A stretch of DNA of 7,394 nucleotides from an uncultured Eubacteriales bacterium (GCA_902803185.1 CADCOV010000279.1:1-7394), one strand, 5' to 3'. Counted from the first letter of the stretch, positions 1 through 6,070 are shown. The notes: generated from the letters alone by a model not told the origin. A program made the numbers and translations.

Positions 1-491
1 AGGGTGTACTCGAAGAGGCCGTCGTTGTCGGTTTTGAACCGGAGGAAGCCGCCGGAGCGGATCGCCGCCGCGTAGTCCAGGAGCCGCTTCCCCGCCGTCA
101 GCCGGCGCTTGGCGTGGCGGGCCTTCGGCCAGGGATCGCTGAAGTTCAGGAAGACGCCGTCCAGCTCGCCGTCGGCGACGAAGGTCGACAGGTCGTCCAC
201 GTAGTCCGCGATGAACCGGACGTTGGCGAGCTCCGCCTTCTCCGCCTTCTCCAGGCCCCGGATGATGGCGCTCTTCAGGCCTTCGACGGCCACGTAGCAG
301 CCCTCCGGATCCCGGGCAGCGCAGCGGGTGATGAACTGGCCCTTGCCGCAGCCGATCTCCATGTAGAGCCTGCCGCCCTCCGCCCCGAAGACCTCCCGCC
401 AGCGGCCCCGGTTCTCCTCCGCGGCCTCGGCGAGCAGCGGCCCGTAGGCTTCGAGCTTCTCGTCGATATTCTTGATTTTTCTCTGTCTCAT
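1..491 (-). CDS. trmB: tRNA (guanine-N7-)-methyltransferase TrmB, C-terminus beyond window
   Basis: Transfers a methyl group from S-adenosylmethionine to N7 of guanosine 46 in the variable loop of tRNA; cytosolic. The 163 visible codons begin MRQRKIKNID and carry the SAM-binding motif EIGCGKG (residues 45-51), the family signature FSDPWPK (117-123) followed by RHAKRRL, and FKTDND (152-157). These are the hallmark TrmB motifs in the right order and spacing. Family members are about 210-220 residues, so roughly 50 C-terminal residues lie outside the window. The ATG at 491 sits in an ATGA overlap with the ecfT stop, with GAGGAT about 9 bases upstream, so it is probably translated by coupling to ecfT. 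It is the last visible gene of the minus-strand ECF operon, a housekeeping gene appended to a transporter operon. No odd residues are seen. Identification is secure; only the 3' end is unknown. Confidence 0.95.
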   Translation of the reverse strand, partial: MRQRKIKNIDEKLEAYGPLLAEAAEENRGRWREVFGAEGGRLYMEIGCGKGQFITRCAARDPEGCYVAVEGLKSAIIRGLEKAEKAELANVRFIADYVDDLSTFVADGELDGVFLNFSDPWPKARHAKRRLTAGKRLLDYAAAIRSGGFLRFKTDNDGLFEYT

Positions 492-1288
492 AGGAAGATC
501 CTCATCAGGATGATCGCTGCCAGGAACAGAAGCATGAGGACGAAAGCGATATAGTCATTCCTGCGGAAGCGGATCTCGTTCATGCGGGTGCGCCCCTTGC
601 CGCCCCGGTAGCACCTGGCCTCCATGGCCATGGCCAGATCCTGGGCGATCCGGAGGGCGCCGACGAACAGCGGTACCAGGATCGGCACCAGCGCCTTGGC
701 CCTCTGCAGGATGCCGCCGGACTCGAAGTCCGCGCCTCTGGCCTGCTGGGCCTTCATGATCTTATCGGTCTCCTCCAGCAACACCGGGATGAACCGGAGG
801 GCGATGGACATCATCATCGCGATCTCGTGGGACGGCAGGCCGATCTTGGAGAGCGGCGACATCAGCTTCTCCAGGCCGTCGGTCAACGCGATCGGCTTGG
901 TGGTGTAGGTCATCAGCGAGGAGCTGATGATCAAAAGGATCAGCCGGATTGCCATGAAGCAGGCGGTGTAGATGCCCTCCTTCGTGACCTTGAGGAAGCC
1001 CAGCTGGAAGATGATCGTGCCCCGGGTCATGAACAGGTTCAGCACGCAGGTGAAGAGCAGGATCAGGACGATCGGCCTGAGGCCCCGCACGATGTAGGAC
1101 AGGGGCACCTTGGACATGCCGATCAAAACCGCCAGCACCGCGGCGCAGACCGCGAACCCGATGAAGTGCTTCACCAGGAAGAGCTCGACGATGAACAGGA
1201 TGGTGCCGATGATCTTGACCCGCGAATCCAGCCGGTGGATCGGGGAGTCGCAGTTATAGTATTGTCCGAGGGTGATGTCTCTCAGCAT
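488..1288 (-). CDS. ecfT: ECF transporter transmembrane coupling protein EcfT
   Basis: The membrane scaffold of an energy-coupling-factor vitamin/metal importer: it links the two ATPases to the substrate-binding S component. The protein is 266 residues, the normal length. The N-terminus MLRDITLGQYY...SPIHRLDSRVK is typical of EcfT. Several hydrophobic segments follow (about 27-58, 66-88, 105-127, 155-172), and a final one at 245-264. The cytosolic coupling region has the two Arg motifs that dock on the ATPases: ARG at 183-185 and ARC within MEARCYRGG at 224-226. The start at 1288 has GGAGG six bases upstream and overlaps the end of ecfA2 by 7 bases; the stop overlaps trmB. Order S-A1-A2-T is consistent with a self-contained importer. 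As in other group II systems, this module could also serve S components encoded elsewhere, which the window cannot show. Confidence 0.95.
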   Translation of the reverse strand: MLRDITLGQYYNCDSPIHRLDSRVKIIGTILFIVELFLVKHFIGFAVCAAVLAVLIGMSKVPLSYIVRGLRPIVLILLFTCVLNLFMTRGTIIFQLGFLKVTKEGIYTACFMAIRLILLIISSSLMTYTTKPIALTDGLEKLMSPLSKIGLPSHEIAMMMSIALRFIPVLLEETDKIMKAQQARGADFESGGILQRAKALVPILVPLFVGALRIAQDLAMAMEARCYRGGKGRTRMNEIRFRRNDYIAFVLMLLFLAAIILMRIFL

Positions 1289-2163
1289 GGGGCACCTCCC
1301 TCGCCGGCGGCCTTCCCCGCCAGATAGCGGTACAGCTCCTCCGCCGCCTCAGGGACGGAGAGGATGTCCGTCCGCACCGGGACGCCAGCGTCCCGGATCC
1401 CGTGCATGAGCTCCGTCACAGGAGGCACGTCCAGGCCCACCGCGGCGAGCCGGTCCCTCTGGGAGTAGACCTCCTGCGGGGTCCCCTCCATCAGGAGCTT
1501 CCCCTGATCCATGACCAGGACCCTGTGGGCCAGGGAGGCCACGTCCCCCATGTTGTGGGAGACGAAGAGGATGTTGTTTTGGGCTTTGGCGTGGATCGCC
1601 CGGATCATGTTCAGGATGTCTTTGTGGGCGCCCGGATCCAGGCCGGCCGTCGGCTCATCCAGGATCAGCACCTCCGGGTGCATGGCGACGACGCCGGCGA
1701 TGGCCACCCGGCGCTTCTGGCCGCCGGAGAGCTCGAACGGGGAGCGCTGCGCCACCTCGTCGTAGGAGAGGCCCACCAGCTCGATGGCCCCCCGGACCCG
1801 GCGGTCGATCTCCTCCTGCGGGAGCCCCAGGTTCTTCGGGCCGAAGGCCACGTCCAGGGCCACGGTCTCCTCGAAGAGCTGGTATTCCGGGTACTGGAAC
1901 ACCAGGCCCACCCGGCGGCGGACGTCCCGCATCACGGTGCCCGGCGCGGTGATCTCCGTGTCGCCGATCCGGATGGTGCCGGAGGTCGGCTTCAGGATCC
2001 CGTTCAGATGCTGCAGCAGGGTAGATTTTCCGGAGCCGGTGTGGCCGATGATCCCGACGATCTCGCCGTCGGCGACGTCAAAGCTCACACAGTCCAGCGC
2101 CTTCTGCTCGTCCGGCATCCCGGGGCTGTATATATGTGTCAGTTCTCTTACCTGTATCGACAT
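1282..2163 (-). CDS. ecfA2: ECF transporter ATP-binding protein EcfA2
   Basis: One of the two ATPases that power the ECF importer, on the cytosolic face of EcfT. It has 293 residues with all ABC motifs intact: Walker A GHTGSGKST (40-48), Q-loop in VFQYPEYQLFEETV (Gln90), signature LSGGQ (145-149), Walker B LILDE (166-170), D-loop AGLDP (173-177), and switch His203 in SHNMGD. The Q-loop sequence YPEYQLFEETV marks the EcfA2 (EcfA') paralogue rather than EcfA1. The C-terminal tail after about residue 225 (EVYSQ...) is the usual EcfA dimerisation extension. The start codon lies inside the end of ecfA1 (16-base overlap), and only weak purine-rich sequence precedes it, so translational coupling is likely. 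Nothing suggests inactivation. Confidence 0.94.
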   Translation of the reverse strand: MSIQVRELTHIYSPGMPDEQKALDCVSFDVADGEIVGIIGHTGSGKSTLLQHLNGILKPTSGTIRIGDTEITAPGTVMRDVRRRVGLVFQYPEYQLFEETVALDVAFGPKNLGLPQEEIDRRVRGAIELVGLSYDEVAQRSPFELSGGQKRRVAIAGVVAMHPEVLILDEPTAGLDPGAHKDILNMIRAIHAKAQNNILFVSHNMGDVASLAHRVLVMDQGKLLMEGTPQEVYSQRDRLAAVGLDVPPVTELMHGIRDAGVPVRTDILSVPEAAEELYRYLAGKAAGEGGAPC

Positions 2164-2984
2164 ACGAATTCTTTCAGCCTTTCTGCGGTCACCACGTCCC
2201 GCGGGACATCGATGCCCTTCTGCCTCAGGGTCTCGGCGATCTCGACGGCCATCGGGACCTCCAGGCTCGCGGACCGGATCAGGTCGTAGTGGGAGAAGAC
2301 CTCCTCCGGGGCGCCGTCCAGCAGGATCGTGCCTTTGTTCATGATGACCACCCGGTCGGCCTGGACGGCCTCGTCCATGAAGTGGGTGATCAAAACGATG
2401 GTGATCCCCTCCTCGTGGAGGCGGTGGATGATCTCCATGATGTCCTTGCGGCCCCGCGGATCCAGCATGGCGGTCGGTTCGTCGAAGATGATGCAGGCCG
2501 GCCGCATGGCCACGACGCCGGCGATGGCGATCCGCTGCTTCTGGCCGCCGGAGAGGTTGCTCGGCGCCTTCTGCTTGTACTCGCCCATCCGGACCTCAGC
2601 CAGGGCTTCGTCCACCCGTCTGCGGATCTCCGCAGGATCCACGCCCAGGTTCTCCGGGCCGAAGGCCACGTCATCCTCTACAATAGAAGACACGAGCTGG
2701 TTGTCCGGATTCTGGAACACCATGCCCGCTGTCTGCCGCACGTCCCATATGTGATTCTCGTCCTTCGTATCCCAGCCCCTGATATAGACAGTGCCGCCCG
2801 TAGGCAGCAGCAGTCCGTTCAGGTTCTTGGCGAGGGTGGACTTCCCGGAGCCGTTCTGTCCGATGATGGCGGTGAAGCTGCCCTGTTCGATCTCGAGGCT
2901 GATGTCCCGGATCACAGGCTCCGCCGTGCCGCCGTCCCCTGCCGGATACTCAAAGACCAAATGCTCGATCTTGATGATATCCAT
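2148..2984 (-). CDS. ecfA1: ECF transporter ATP-binding protein EcfA1
   Basis: The partner ATPase of EcfA2. It has 278 residues: Walker A GQNGSGKST (42-50), Q-loop VFQNPDNQLVSSIVEDDV (Gln91), signature LSGGQ (144-148), Walker B IIFDE (165-169), D-loop AMLDP, and switch His201 in THFMDEA. The motif NPDNQ...VEDDVAFG is characteristic of EcfA1. All catalytic residues are present in both paralogues, so the heterodimer should have two competent sites. The ATG at 2984 is 15 bases past the S-component stop at 3000; an AGGAA ribosome site overlaps that stop, with a rather long spacing of about 12 bases. This close packing makes the upstream S protein the natural dedicated partner. Confidence 0.94.
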   Translation of the reverse strand: MDIIKIEHLVFEYPAGDGGTAEPVIRDISLEIEQGSFTAIIGQNGSGKSTLAKNLNGLLLPTGGTVYIRGWDTKDENHIWDVRQTAGMVFQNPDNQLVSSIVEDDVAFGPENLGVDPAEIRRRVDEALAEVRMGEYKQKAPSNLSGGQKQRIAIAGVVAMRPACIIFDEPTAMLDPRGRKDIMEIIHRLHEEGITIVLITHFMDEAVQADRVVIMNKGTILLDGAPEEVFSHYDLIRSASLEVPMAVEIAETLRQKGIDVPRDVVTAERLKEFVCRYR

Positions 2985-2999
2985 TCGATGTATGGTTCC

Positions 3000-3545
3000 T
3001 TATTTCAACACGAAATATTTCTTTGCCGGTGTCTTGTAGATCGCCCTGGCCAGGATGGCCGCCAGGATCATGCCCACGATGAACTGGCCGATGTTGCCCG
3101 GGACCGAGCCCAGCGGGGTGATCCAGTTGCCGTGCATCAGGCTGGCGGAGATGTAGTAGCCCACCGTCATCTCCACGCCGCCGAAGAACATCGCCAGAAG
3201 CTCCAGGCCCGTGGCCCTGAACCCCCTGTCCTCCAGCCTGCCCTTCTTCTCCTGGTGCTCCAGGGCCGCGCCGACGACGAAGGCCATCAAAGCCTTCACC
3301 ACCAGGGTCCACGGCACGTAGTAGGCGTAGCCGCCCAGCAGGTCCGCCAGTGCGGAGCCCACGCCCGCGGCGATGGTGCCGTTCTTCTTGCCCAGAAGCA
3401 GCACGCCGAGGAAAATCATGGTGTCGCCCAGATGCACGTACCCTTGCGTGAACGGCACCGGGATCCTGACCACCATCGTGGCCACGAGGATCAGGCATGT
3501 CATCAGCCCTGTCATCACTATTCTGTTCGTTTTCTGATCCGTCAT
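3000..3545 (-). CDS. ECF transporter S component, vitamin-type, substrate unknown
   Basis: A small integral membrane protein expected to bind a vitamin or precursor and deliver it through EcfA1A2T. From the ATG at 3545 it is 181 residues, normal for S components. It has about six hydrophobic segments and ends in a Lys-rich tail. The conserved core IPVPFTQGYVHLGDT, then GSALADLLGGYAYY and VKALMAFVVG, resembles the large Pfam family ECF-ribofla_trS (PF07155), which as I recall holds several vitamin-type S proteins, so family membership does not fix the substrate. The frame extends to a GTG at 3554 and an ATG at 3548, but the GTG is part of the ribosome-binding site, and the ATG at 3545 has the best spacing. 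It is the first gene of the ECF operon and divergent from a MocR regulator, which may control it. B6 vitamers (MocR context) and flavins (nearby apbE) are the best guesses; neither is proven. Confidence 0.87.
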   Translation of the reverse strand: MTDQKTNRIVMTGLMTCLILVATMVVRIPVPFTQGYVHLGDTMIFLGVLLLGKKNGTIAAGVGSALADLLGGYAYYVPWTLVVKALMAFVVGAALEHQEKKGRLEDRGFRATGLELLAMFFGGVEMTVGYYISASLMHGNWITPLGSVPGNIGQFIVGMILAAILARAIYKTPAKKYFVLK

Positions 3546-3551
3546 CATTCT

Positions 3552-3557
3552 CACCTC
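3552..3557 (-). promoter_or_regulatory. Ribosome-binding site that decides the S-component start
   Basis: On the minus strand GAGGTG is followed by three bases to one ATG (3548) and six bases to a second (3545). The GTG of the longest reading frame lies within the Shine-Dalgarno itself. The ATG at 3545 has the most natural spacing, so the protein probably begins MTDQK. Confidence 0.7.
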
Positions 3558-3559
3558 GG

Positions 3560-3588
3560 TTGACTTTTTTTCTGTGCCATTATATTAT
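3560..3588 (+). promoter_or_regulatory. Sigma-A promoter of the MocR regulator gene
   Basis: TTGACT (3560-3565), a 17-base spacer, then TATTAT (3583-3588): five of six matches to each consensus hexamer at the ideal distance. Transcription should begin near 3595, giving a leader of about 65 bases before the ATG at 3660. The -10 overlaps the divergent -10 on the other strand, and a CTGTG/CACAG inverted repeat brackets it, so the two directions probably compete. Confidence 0.75.
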
Positions 3589-3593
3589 CACAG
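3572..3593. promoter_or_regulatory. Candidate operator: CTGTG-N12-CACAG inverted repeat
   Basis: Perfect five-base arms CTGTG (3572-3576) and CACAG (3589-3593) are centred at 3582.5, exactly over the overlapping -10 elements of both divergent promoters. A dimeric regulator bound here would block both directions. The natural candidate is the adjacent MocR protein. Five-base arms could arise by chance; position is the main argument. Confidence 0.4.
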
Positions 3594-3605
3594 TAGTGTA
3601 GTCAT
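3579..3605 (-). promoter_or_regulatory. Likely promoter of the ECF operon, face to face with the MocR promoter
   Basis: On the minus strand a perfect TATAAT covers 3584-3579. The best -35 is ATGACT (3605-3600; four of six) with a short 15-base spacer. That sub-optimal spacing suggests a weak promoter or one that needs an activator, as some MocR proteins are. Start of transcription would be near 3572, leaving a leader of under 30 bases, too short for a riboswitch. The -10 is convincing; the -35 is less so. Confidence 0.5.
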
Positions 3606-3616
3606 TAAAATAGTCA
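3599..3616. repeat. Direct repeat TAGTCA, 12-base period, possible MocR site
   Basis: TAGTCA occurs at 3599-3604 and again at 3611-3616, with TTAAAA between. The same TGACT core occurs inverted at 3561-3565, inside the -35 of the regulator promoter. MocR proteins such as GabR are known to recognise direct repeats near divergent promoters, so these are plausible half-sites. They overlap the candidate -35 of the ECF promoter. The AT-rich setting raises the chance of coincidence. Confidence 0.4.
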
Positions 3617-3659
3617 AAAACAATTCTTTTTTCATATACAGTTTTCGAAAGGAGCCGCT

Positions 3660-5048
3660 ATGAAGCCCTTTGTTGTCACAAAAAAGAACAGTTCCGACGC
3701 CCCTTTGTACATACAGCTGTACCGGCACATCCGCAGTGAGATCCTGACGGGGGGTCTTTCCGCCGGGGAGAAGCTCCCGTCCCTTCGCAGCCTCGCGGCG
3801 GAGACCGGCGTCTCCGTCACCACCGCCGAGCAGGCCTACAGCCAGCTTTTGACCGAAGGCTATCTGGTGAGCCGGCCCCAGTCCGGCTACTACGTGGCGG
3901 AGATCCCCGGCGCCATCGCCGGCAGCGGGAGCGGCAACGAAGCGGCCTTCGACTTCGACTCCTACACCTTCGAGACCACACCTTACCTTTACGATCTCTC
4001 CGCCTTCGACTTCCAGAAGTGGAAGAAGTGCACCTCCCGGGTCTTCAACGAGTACGCGAACCTGCTCCTCTTCGAGAGCGACGTGCAGGGGGAAGCGCCG
4101 CTGCGGTTCGAGATCTCCAAGTACGTCTACCAGTCCCGGGGCGTCTCCGCCCGCCCGGACCAGATCGTCATCGGCGCCGGCACCCAGCAGCTGACCGCCC
4201 ACCTTTGCCGGATCCTCCGCCGGATGGGCATCGACCACGTCTGCACCGAGGACCCGGGGTACCTGCCGATCCAGCAGATCTTCCGGGACAACGGCTTCGG
4301 CATCGGCCTGATCCCGGTCACCGGGGAGGGCATCCGCGTCGACAAGCTGCCGGTGAACATCAGCTCCGCGGTCTACGTCAGCCCGGCGAACCAGTTCCCG
4401 ACCGGTTCCGTCATGCCGGTGGCGAACCGCTACCGCCTGCTGGAGTGGGCCCGGGAGAACGATTCCATCATCCTCGAGGACGACTACGACAGCGAGCTGC
4501 GCTACTTCGGCAAGCCGATCCCGGCGCTGCAGGGGCTGGACCGGGACGGCCGGGTGGTCTACCTGGGCTCCTTCTCCTCCACCCTCTTCCCGGCGATCCG
4601 GATCAGCTACATGGTCCTGCCGCCGGCGATGGCGGAGCACTTCGCCGCCATCAAAAGCGACTACACCCAGACCTGCTCCAAGACGGAGCAGCTGACCCTG
4701 GCCCTCTTCATGGAGGACGGTTACTACTACACCAACATCCGCCGGCTCCGCAGCCTCTACGCCCAGAAGCTCCACGTGGCCACCGCCGCCCTGGCCCGGT
4801 ACGGTGCCGGATTCATCGAGCCGATGGACACGAAGTCCGGCCTCAACATCATCCTCCGGGTCGCCAGCCACCGCACCGCGGAAGAGCTGGCCGCGGCCGC
4901 CGCCCGGCTGGGGATCCACGCCGCGCCGATGCGGGAGACCTCCTCCGTTCGGGACACAAAAAAGAGGCATCTGATCTTCTATTACAGTCAGATCCCTCTC
5001 GATCAGTTGGATGCTTCCGTCGAAGCGCTGGCGGAGGCCTGGCGCTAG
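3660..5048 (+). CDS. MocR/PdxR-type regulator (GntR wHTH + aminotransferase fold) lacking PLP lysine
   Basis: A transcription factor of the MocR subfamily: an N-terminal GntR winged helix fused to a fold-type I aminotransferase-like domain that normally senses pyridoxal phosphate. The 462-residue length is typical. The wHTH spans about 15-80 (PLYIQLYRHIRSEIL, LPSLRSLA, SVTTAEQAY, EGYLVSRPQSGYYV). The effector domain (about 110-460) has GAGTQQ (172-177), SPANQFPTG (241-249) and EDDYDSELRY (273-282). Asp274 and Tyr276 match the residues that contact the PLP ring in GabR. The Schiff-base motif, usually SFSK or TFSK, here reads GSFSSTLFPAIRISY: Ser307 (TCC) replaces Lys, while the flanking Ser and Arg313 remain. 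PLP could then bind only non-covalently, or another ligand is used. AAAGGAG lies five bases before the ATG. MocR genes usually control the divergent neighbour, here the ECF operon. Its stop overlaps that of apbE. Confidence 0.92.
   Translation: MKPFVVTKKNSSDAPLYIQLYRHIRSEILTGGLSAGEKLPSLRSLAAETGVSVTTAEQAYSQLLTEGYLVSRPQSGYYVAEIPGAIAGSGSGNEAAFDFDSYTFETTPYLYDLSAFDFQKWKKCTSRVFNEYANLLLFESDVQGEAPLRFEISKYVYQSRGVSARPDQIVIGAGTQQLTAHLCRILRRMGIDHVCTEDPGYLPIQQIFRDNGFGIGLIPVTGEGIRVDKLPVNISSAVYVSPANQFPTGSVMPVANRYRLLEWARENDSIILEDDYDSELRYFGKPIPALQGLDRDGRVVYLGSFSSTLFPAIRISYMVLPPAMAEHFAAIKSDYTQTCSKTEQLTLALFMEDGYYYTNIRRLRSLYAQKLHVATAALARYGAGFIEPMDTKSGLNIILRVASHRTAEELAAAAARLGIHAAPMRETSSVRDTKKRHLIFYYSQIPLDQLDASVEALAEAWR
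4958..4999 (-). terminator. Rho-independent terminator for apbE, embedded in the 3' end of the MocR gene
   Basis: On the minus strand, 46 bases past the apbE stop, AGAGGGATCTGA (4999-4988) pairs with TCAGATGCCTCT (4974-4963). This makes a 12-base stem with one internal G-G mismatch and a 13-base loop, followed directly by a T run (4962-4958). The T run exists because mocR uses ACA-AAA-AAG codons here, unlike its GC-rich surroundings. The stem alone is moderate in strength. The T-tract is on one strand only, so it should not stop mocR transcription. Confidence 0.62.
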
Positions 5049-6070
5049 GCGGCTTTGAAACCGGTGAGCCCGGATGTCGGGGTCAGGGTCCCGGCCTTGT
5101 CGATGAACAGGGCCTCGAAGCCCTCCATGGACTCGATGAGTTTGAGCCCCTCCTCCTGTCCCAGCAGGAGGCAGATGGTGGCCAGGGCGTCGCAGTCCGC
5201 GCCGTCGTCCCCGCCGCCCACGATGGTGACGGACACCAGGCCGTTCTCCACCGGGAAGCCCGTGGCCGGGTCCAGGATGTGATGGTAGCGGACGCCGTCC
5301 TCCTCGAAATACCGCTCGTAGACGCCGGAGGTCACCAGGCTGGCGTCGGAGACCGGGATCGATCCCACGATCTCCCCGGTCTGGGTGTAAGGCTTGCGGA
5401 TGCCGGCCACGATCGGCTGGCCCTCCGCCTTCTCCCCGACGATGGAAAGGTTCCCTCCCAGGTCGATCACCGCGCCGGTGACTCCTTGCTCAGCCATGTA
5501 TTCGGCCAGCCTGTCGGCGATCCAGCCCTTGGCGATGCCGCCCAGGTCGATCTCCCCTTCCGGGTCCGCCATCGTGACGGTGTTCCCCTCCACCTGGACC
5601 TGCTTATAGTCCACGTGGGTGAGGGCCTCTTCCACCGCCGCCCGGTCCGGCACCTTCGGCTCGATGGCGTGGAAATCCCACAGGTCCGTGACCTTGCCGA
5701 TGGTGATGTCGAACTTCCCGCCGGAGAGGTCCCCGTAGGCGATGCCCCGTTCGATCACGTCGATGGTGGCAGGGTCGCATTCCACCGGCGCGCCGGCGGC
5801 GTGGTTCACGTTCCAGATGTCGGAGCCTTCGATCGTCTTGCTGAGCAGGGCCTCGTACTCCCCGCAGAGCTCGTAGGCGCCGTCGATCACGGCCAGCGCC
5901 CGCTCCTCCGACATGTCCTCCATCTGATAGACGGTGAGGGTGCAGAAGGTGTCCAGGCAGAACCCCTCCTTGGAAACGGGTTCCGGCTTTATGGAACAGC
6001 CGGTCTGTGGTATAATCATCAGGGCGACCAAAGCGGCCAGCGCCGCGGTCAGCAGTTTCTTACTCGTCAT
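5045..6070 (-). CDS. apbE: FAD:protein FMN transferase (ApbE), lipoprotein
   Basis: Attaches FMN from FAD covalently to a Thr/Ser in extracytoplasmic flavoproteins (RnfG/NqrC, FMN-binding domains), Mg2+-dependent, on the outer face of the membrane. From the ATG at 6070 it is 341 residues, normal for ApbE. The signal peptide has Lys4-Lys5, a hydrophobic stretch 6-20, and a lipobox ending TGC with Cys25 as lipidation site; Gln at -3 is unusual. ApbE motifs follow: SGGKFDITIG (116-125), DLGGIAKG (175-182), SGVYERYF (248-255), HHILDPATG (263-271), and CDALAT with Asp294 and Thr298, the expected metal ligands. An ATG two codons earlier (6076) touches its Shine-Dalgarno, so 6070 is preferred. It is convergent with mocR (shared CTAG stop) and divergent from the EetA/EetB-like operon. 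No FMN-accepting protein is encoded in the window. Its own promoter was not found and must lie inside the opposing gene. Confidence 0.95.
   Translation of the reverse strand: MTSKKLLTAALAALVALMIIPQTGCSIKPEPVSKEGFCLDTFCTLTVYQMEDMSEERALAVIDGAYELCGEYEALLSKTIEGSDIWNVNHAAGAPVECDPATIDVIERGIAYGDLSGGKFDITIGKVTDLWDFHAIEPKVPDRAAVEEALTHVDYKQVQVEGNTVTMADPEGEIDLGGIAKGWIADRLAEYMAEQGVTGAVIDLGGNLSIVGEKAEGQPIVAGIRKPYTQTGEIVGSIPVSDASLVTSGVYERYFEEDGVRYHHILDPATGFPVENGLVSVTIVGGGDDGADCDALATICLLLGQEEGLKLIESMEGFEALFIDKAGTLTPTSGLTGFKAA
5988..6016 (+). promoter_or_regulatory. Extended -10 promoter of the EetA/EetB-like operon, inside apbE
   Basis: A perfect extended -10, TGG-TATAAT (6008-6016), lies 17 bases after a weak -35, TTTATG (5988-5993; three of six). 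Extended -10 promoters tolerate poor -35 boxes. Transcription would begin near 6023, about 68 bases before the ATG at 6091. The element overlaps apbE lipobox codons ATT-ATA-CCA, whose AT-rich choice stands out in this GC-rich gene. The 20-base gap between the divergent genes cannot hold a promoter, which supports an internal one. Confidence 0.6.

Noticed and set aside
2136..3563. A 475-codon open frame on the plus strand opposite ecfA1 and the S component
   Set aside because: His/Asp/Arg-rich antisense translation without motifs; the minus-strand genes carry full ABC and S-component signatures.
3572..3593. CRP/FNR-type binding site
   Set aside because: The TGTG and CACA arms are too far apart (12 bases between CTGTG and CACAG) for CRP, and the FNR TTGAT core is absent; kept only as a generic candidate operator.
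3643..3650. TTTCGAAA palindrome next to the mocR ribosome site
   Set aside because: An eight-base perfect palindrome without a loop is too short to fold usefully and has no known match; recorded only as a curiosity.
3546..3659. Riboswitch (FMN, TPP or other) ahead of the ECF operon or mocR
   Set aside because: Both leaders are short (under about 30 and about 65 bases) and AT-rich, with no conserved riboswitch cores.
3588..4970. A 460-codon open frame on the minus strand opposite mocR
   Set aside because: Antisense shadow, Gly/Val/Asp-rich with no recognisable motif, while the plus-strand frame is an unambiguous MocR protein.
5152..5171. Hairpin CCTCCTG-N6-CAGGAGG as a mocR terminator
   Set aside because: Seven GC-rich base pairs, but no T-tract follows on either strand; it lies in apbE codons and is likely chance.
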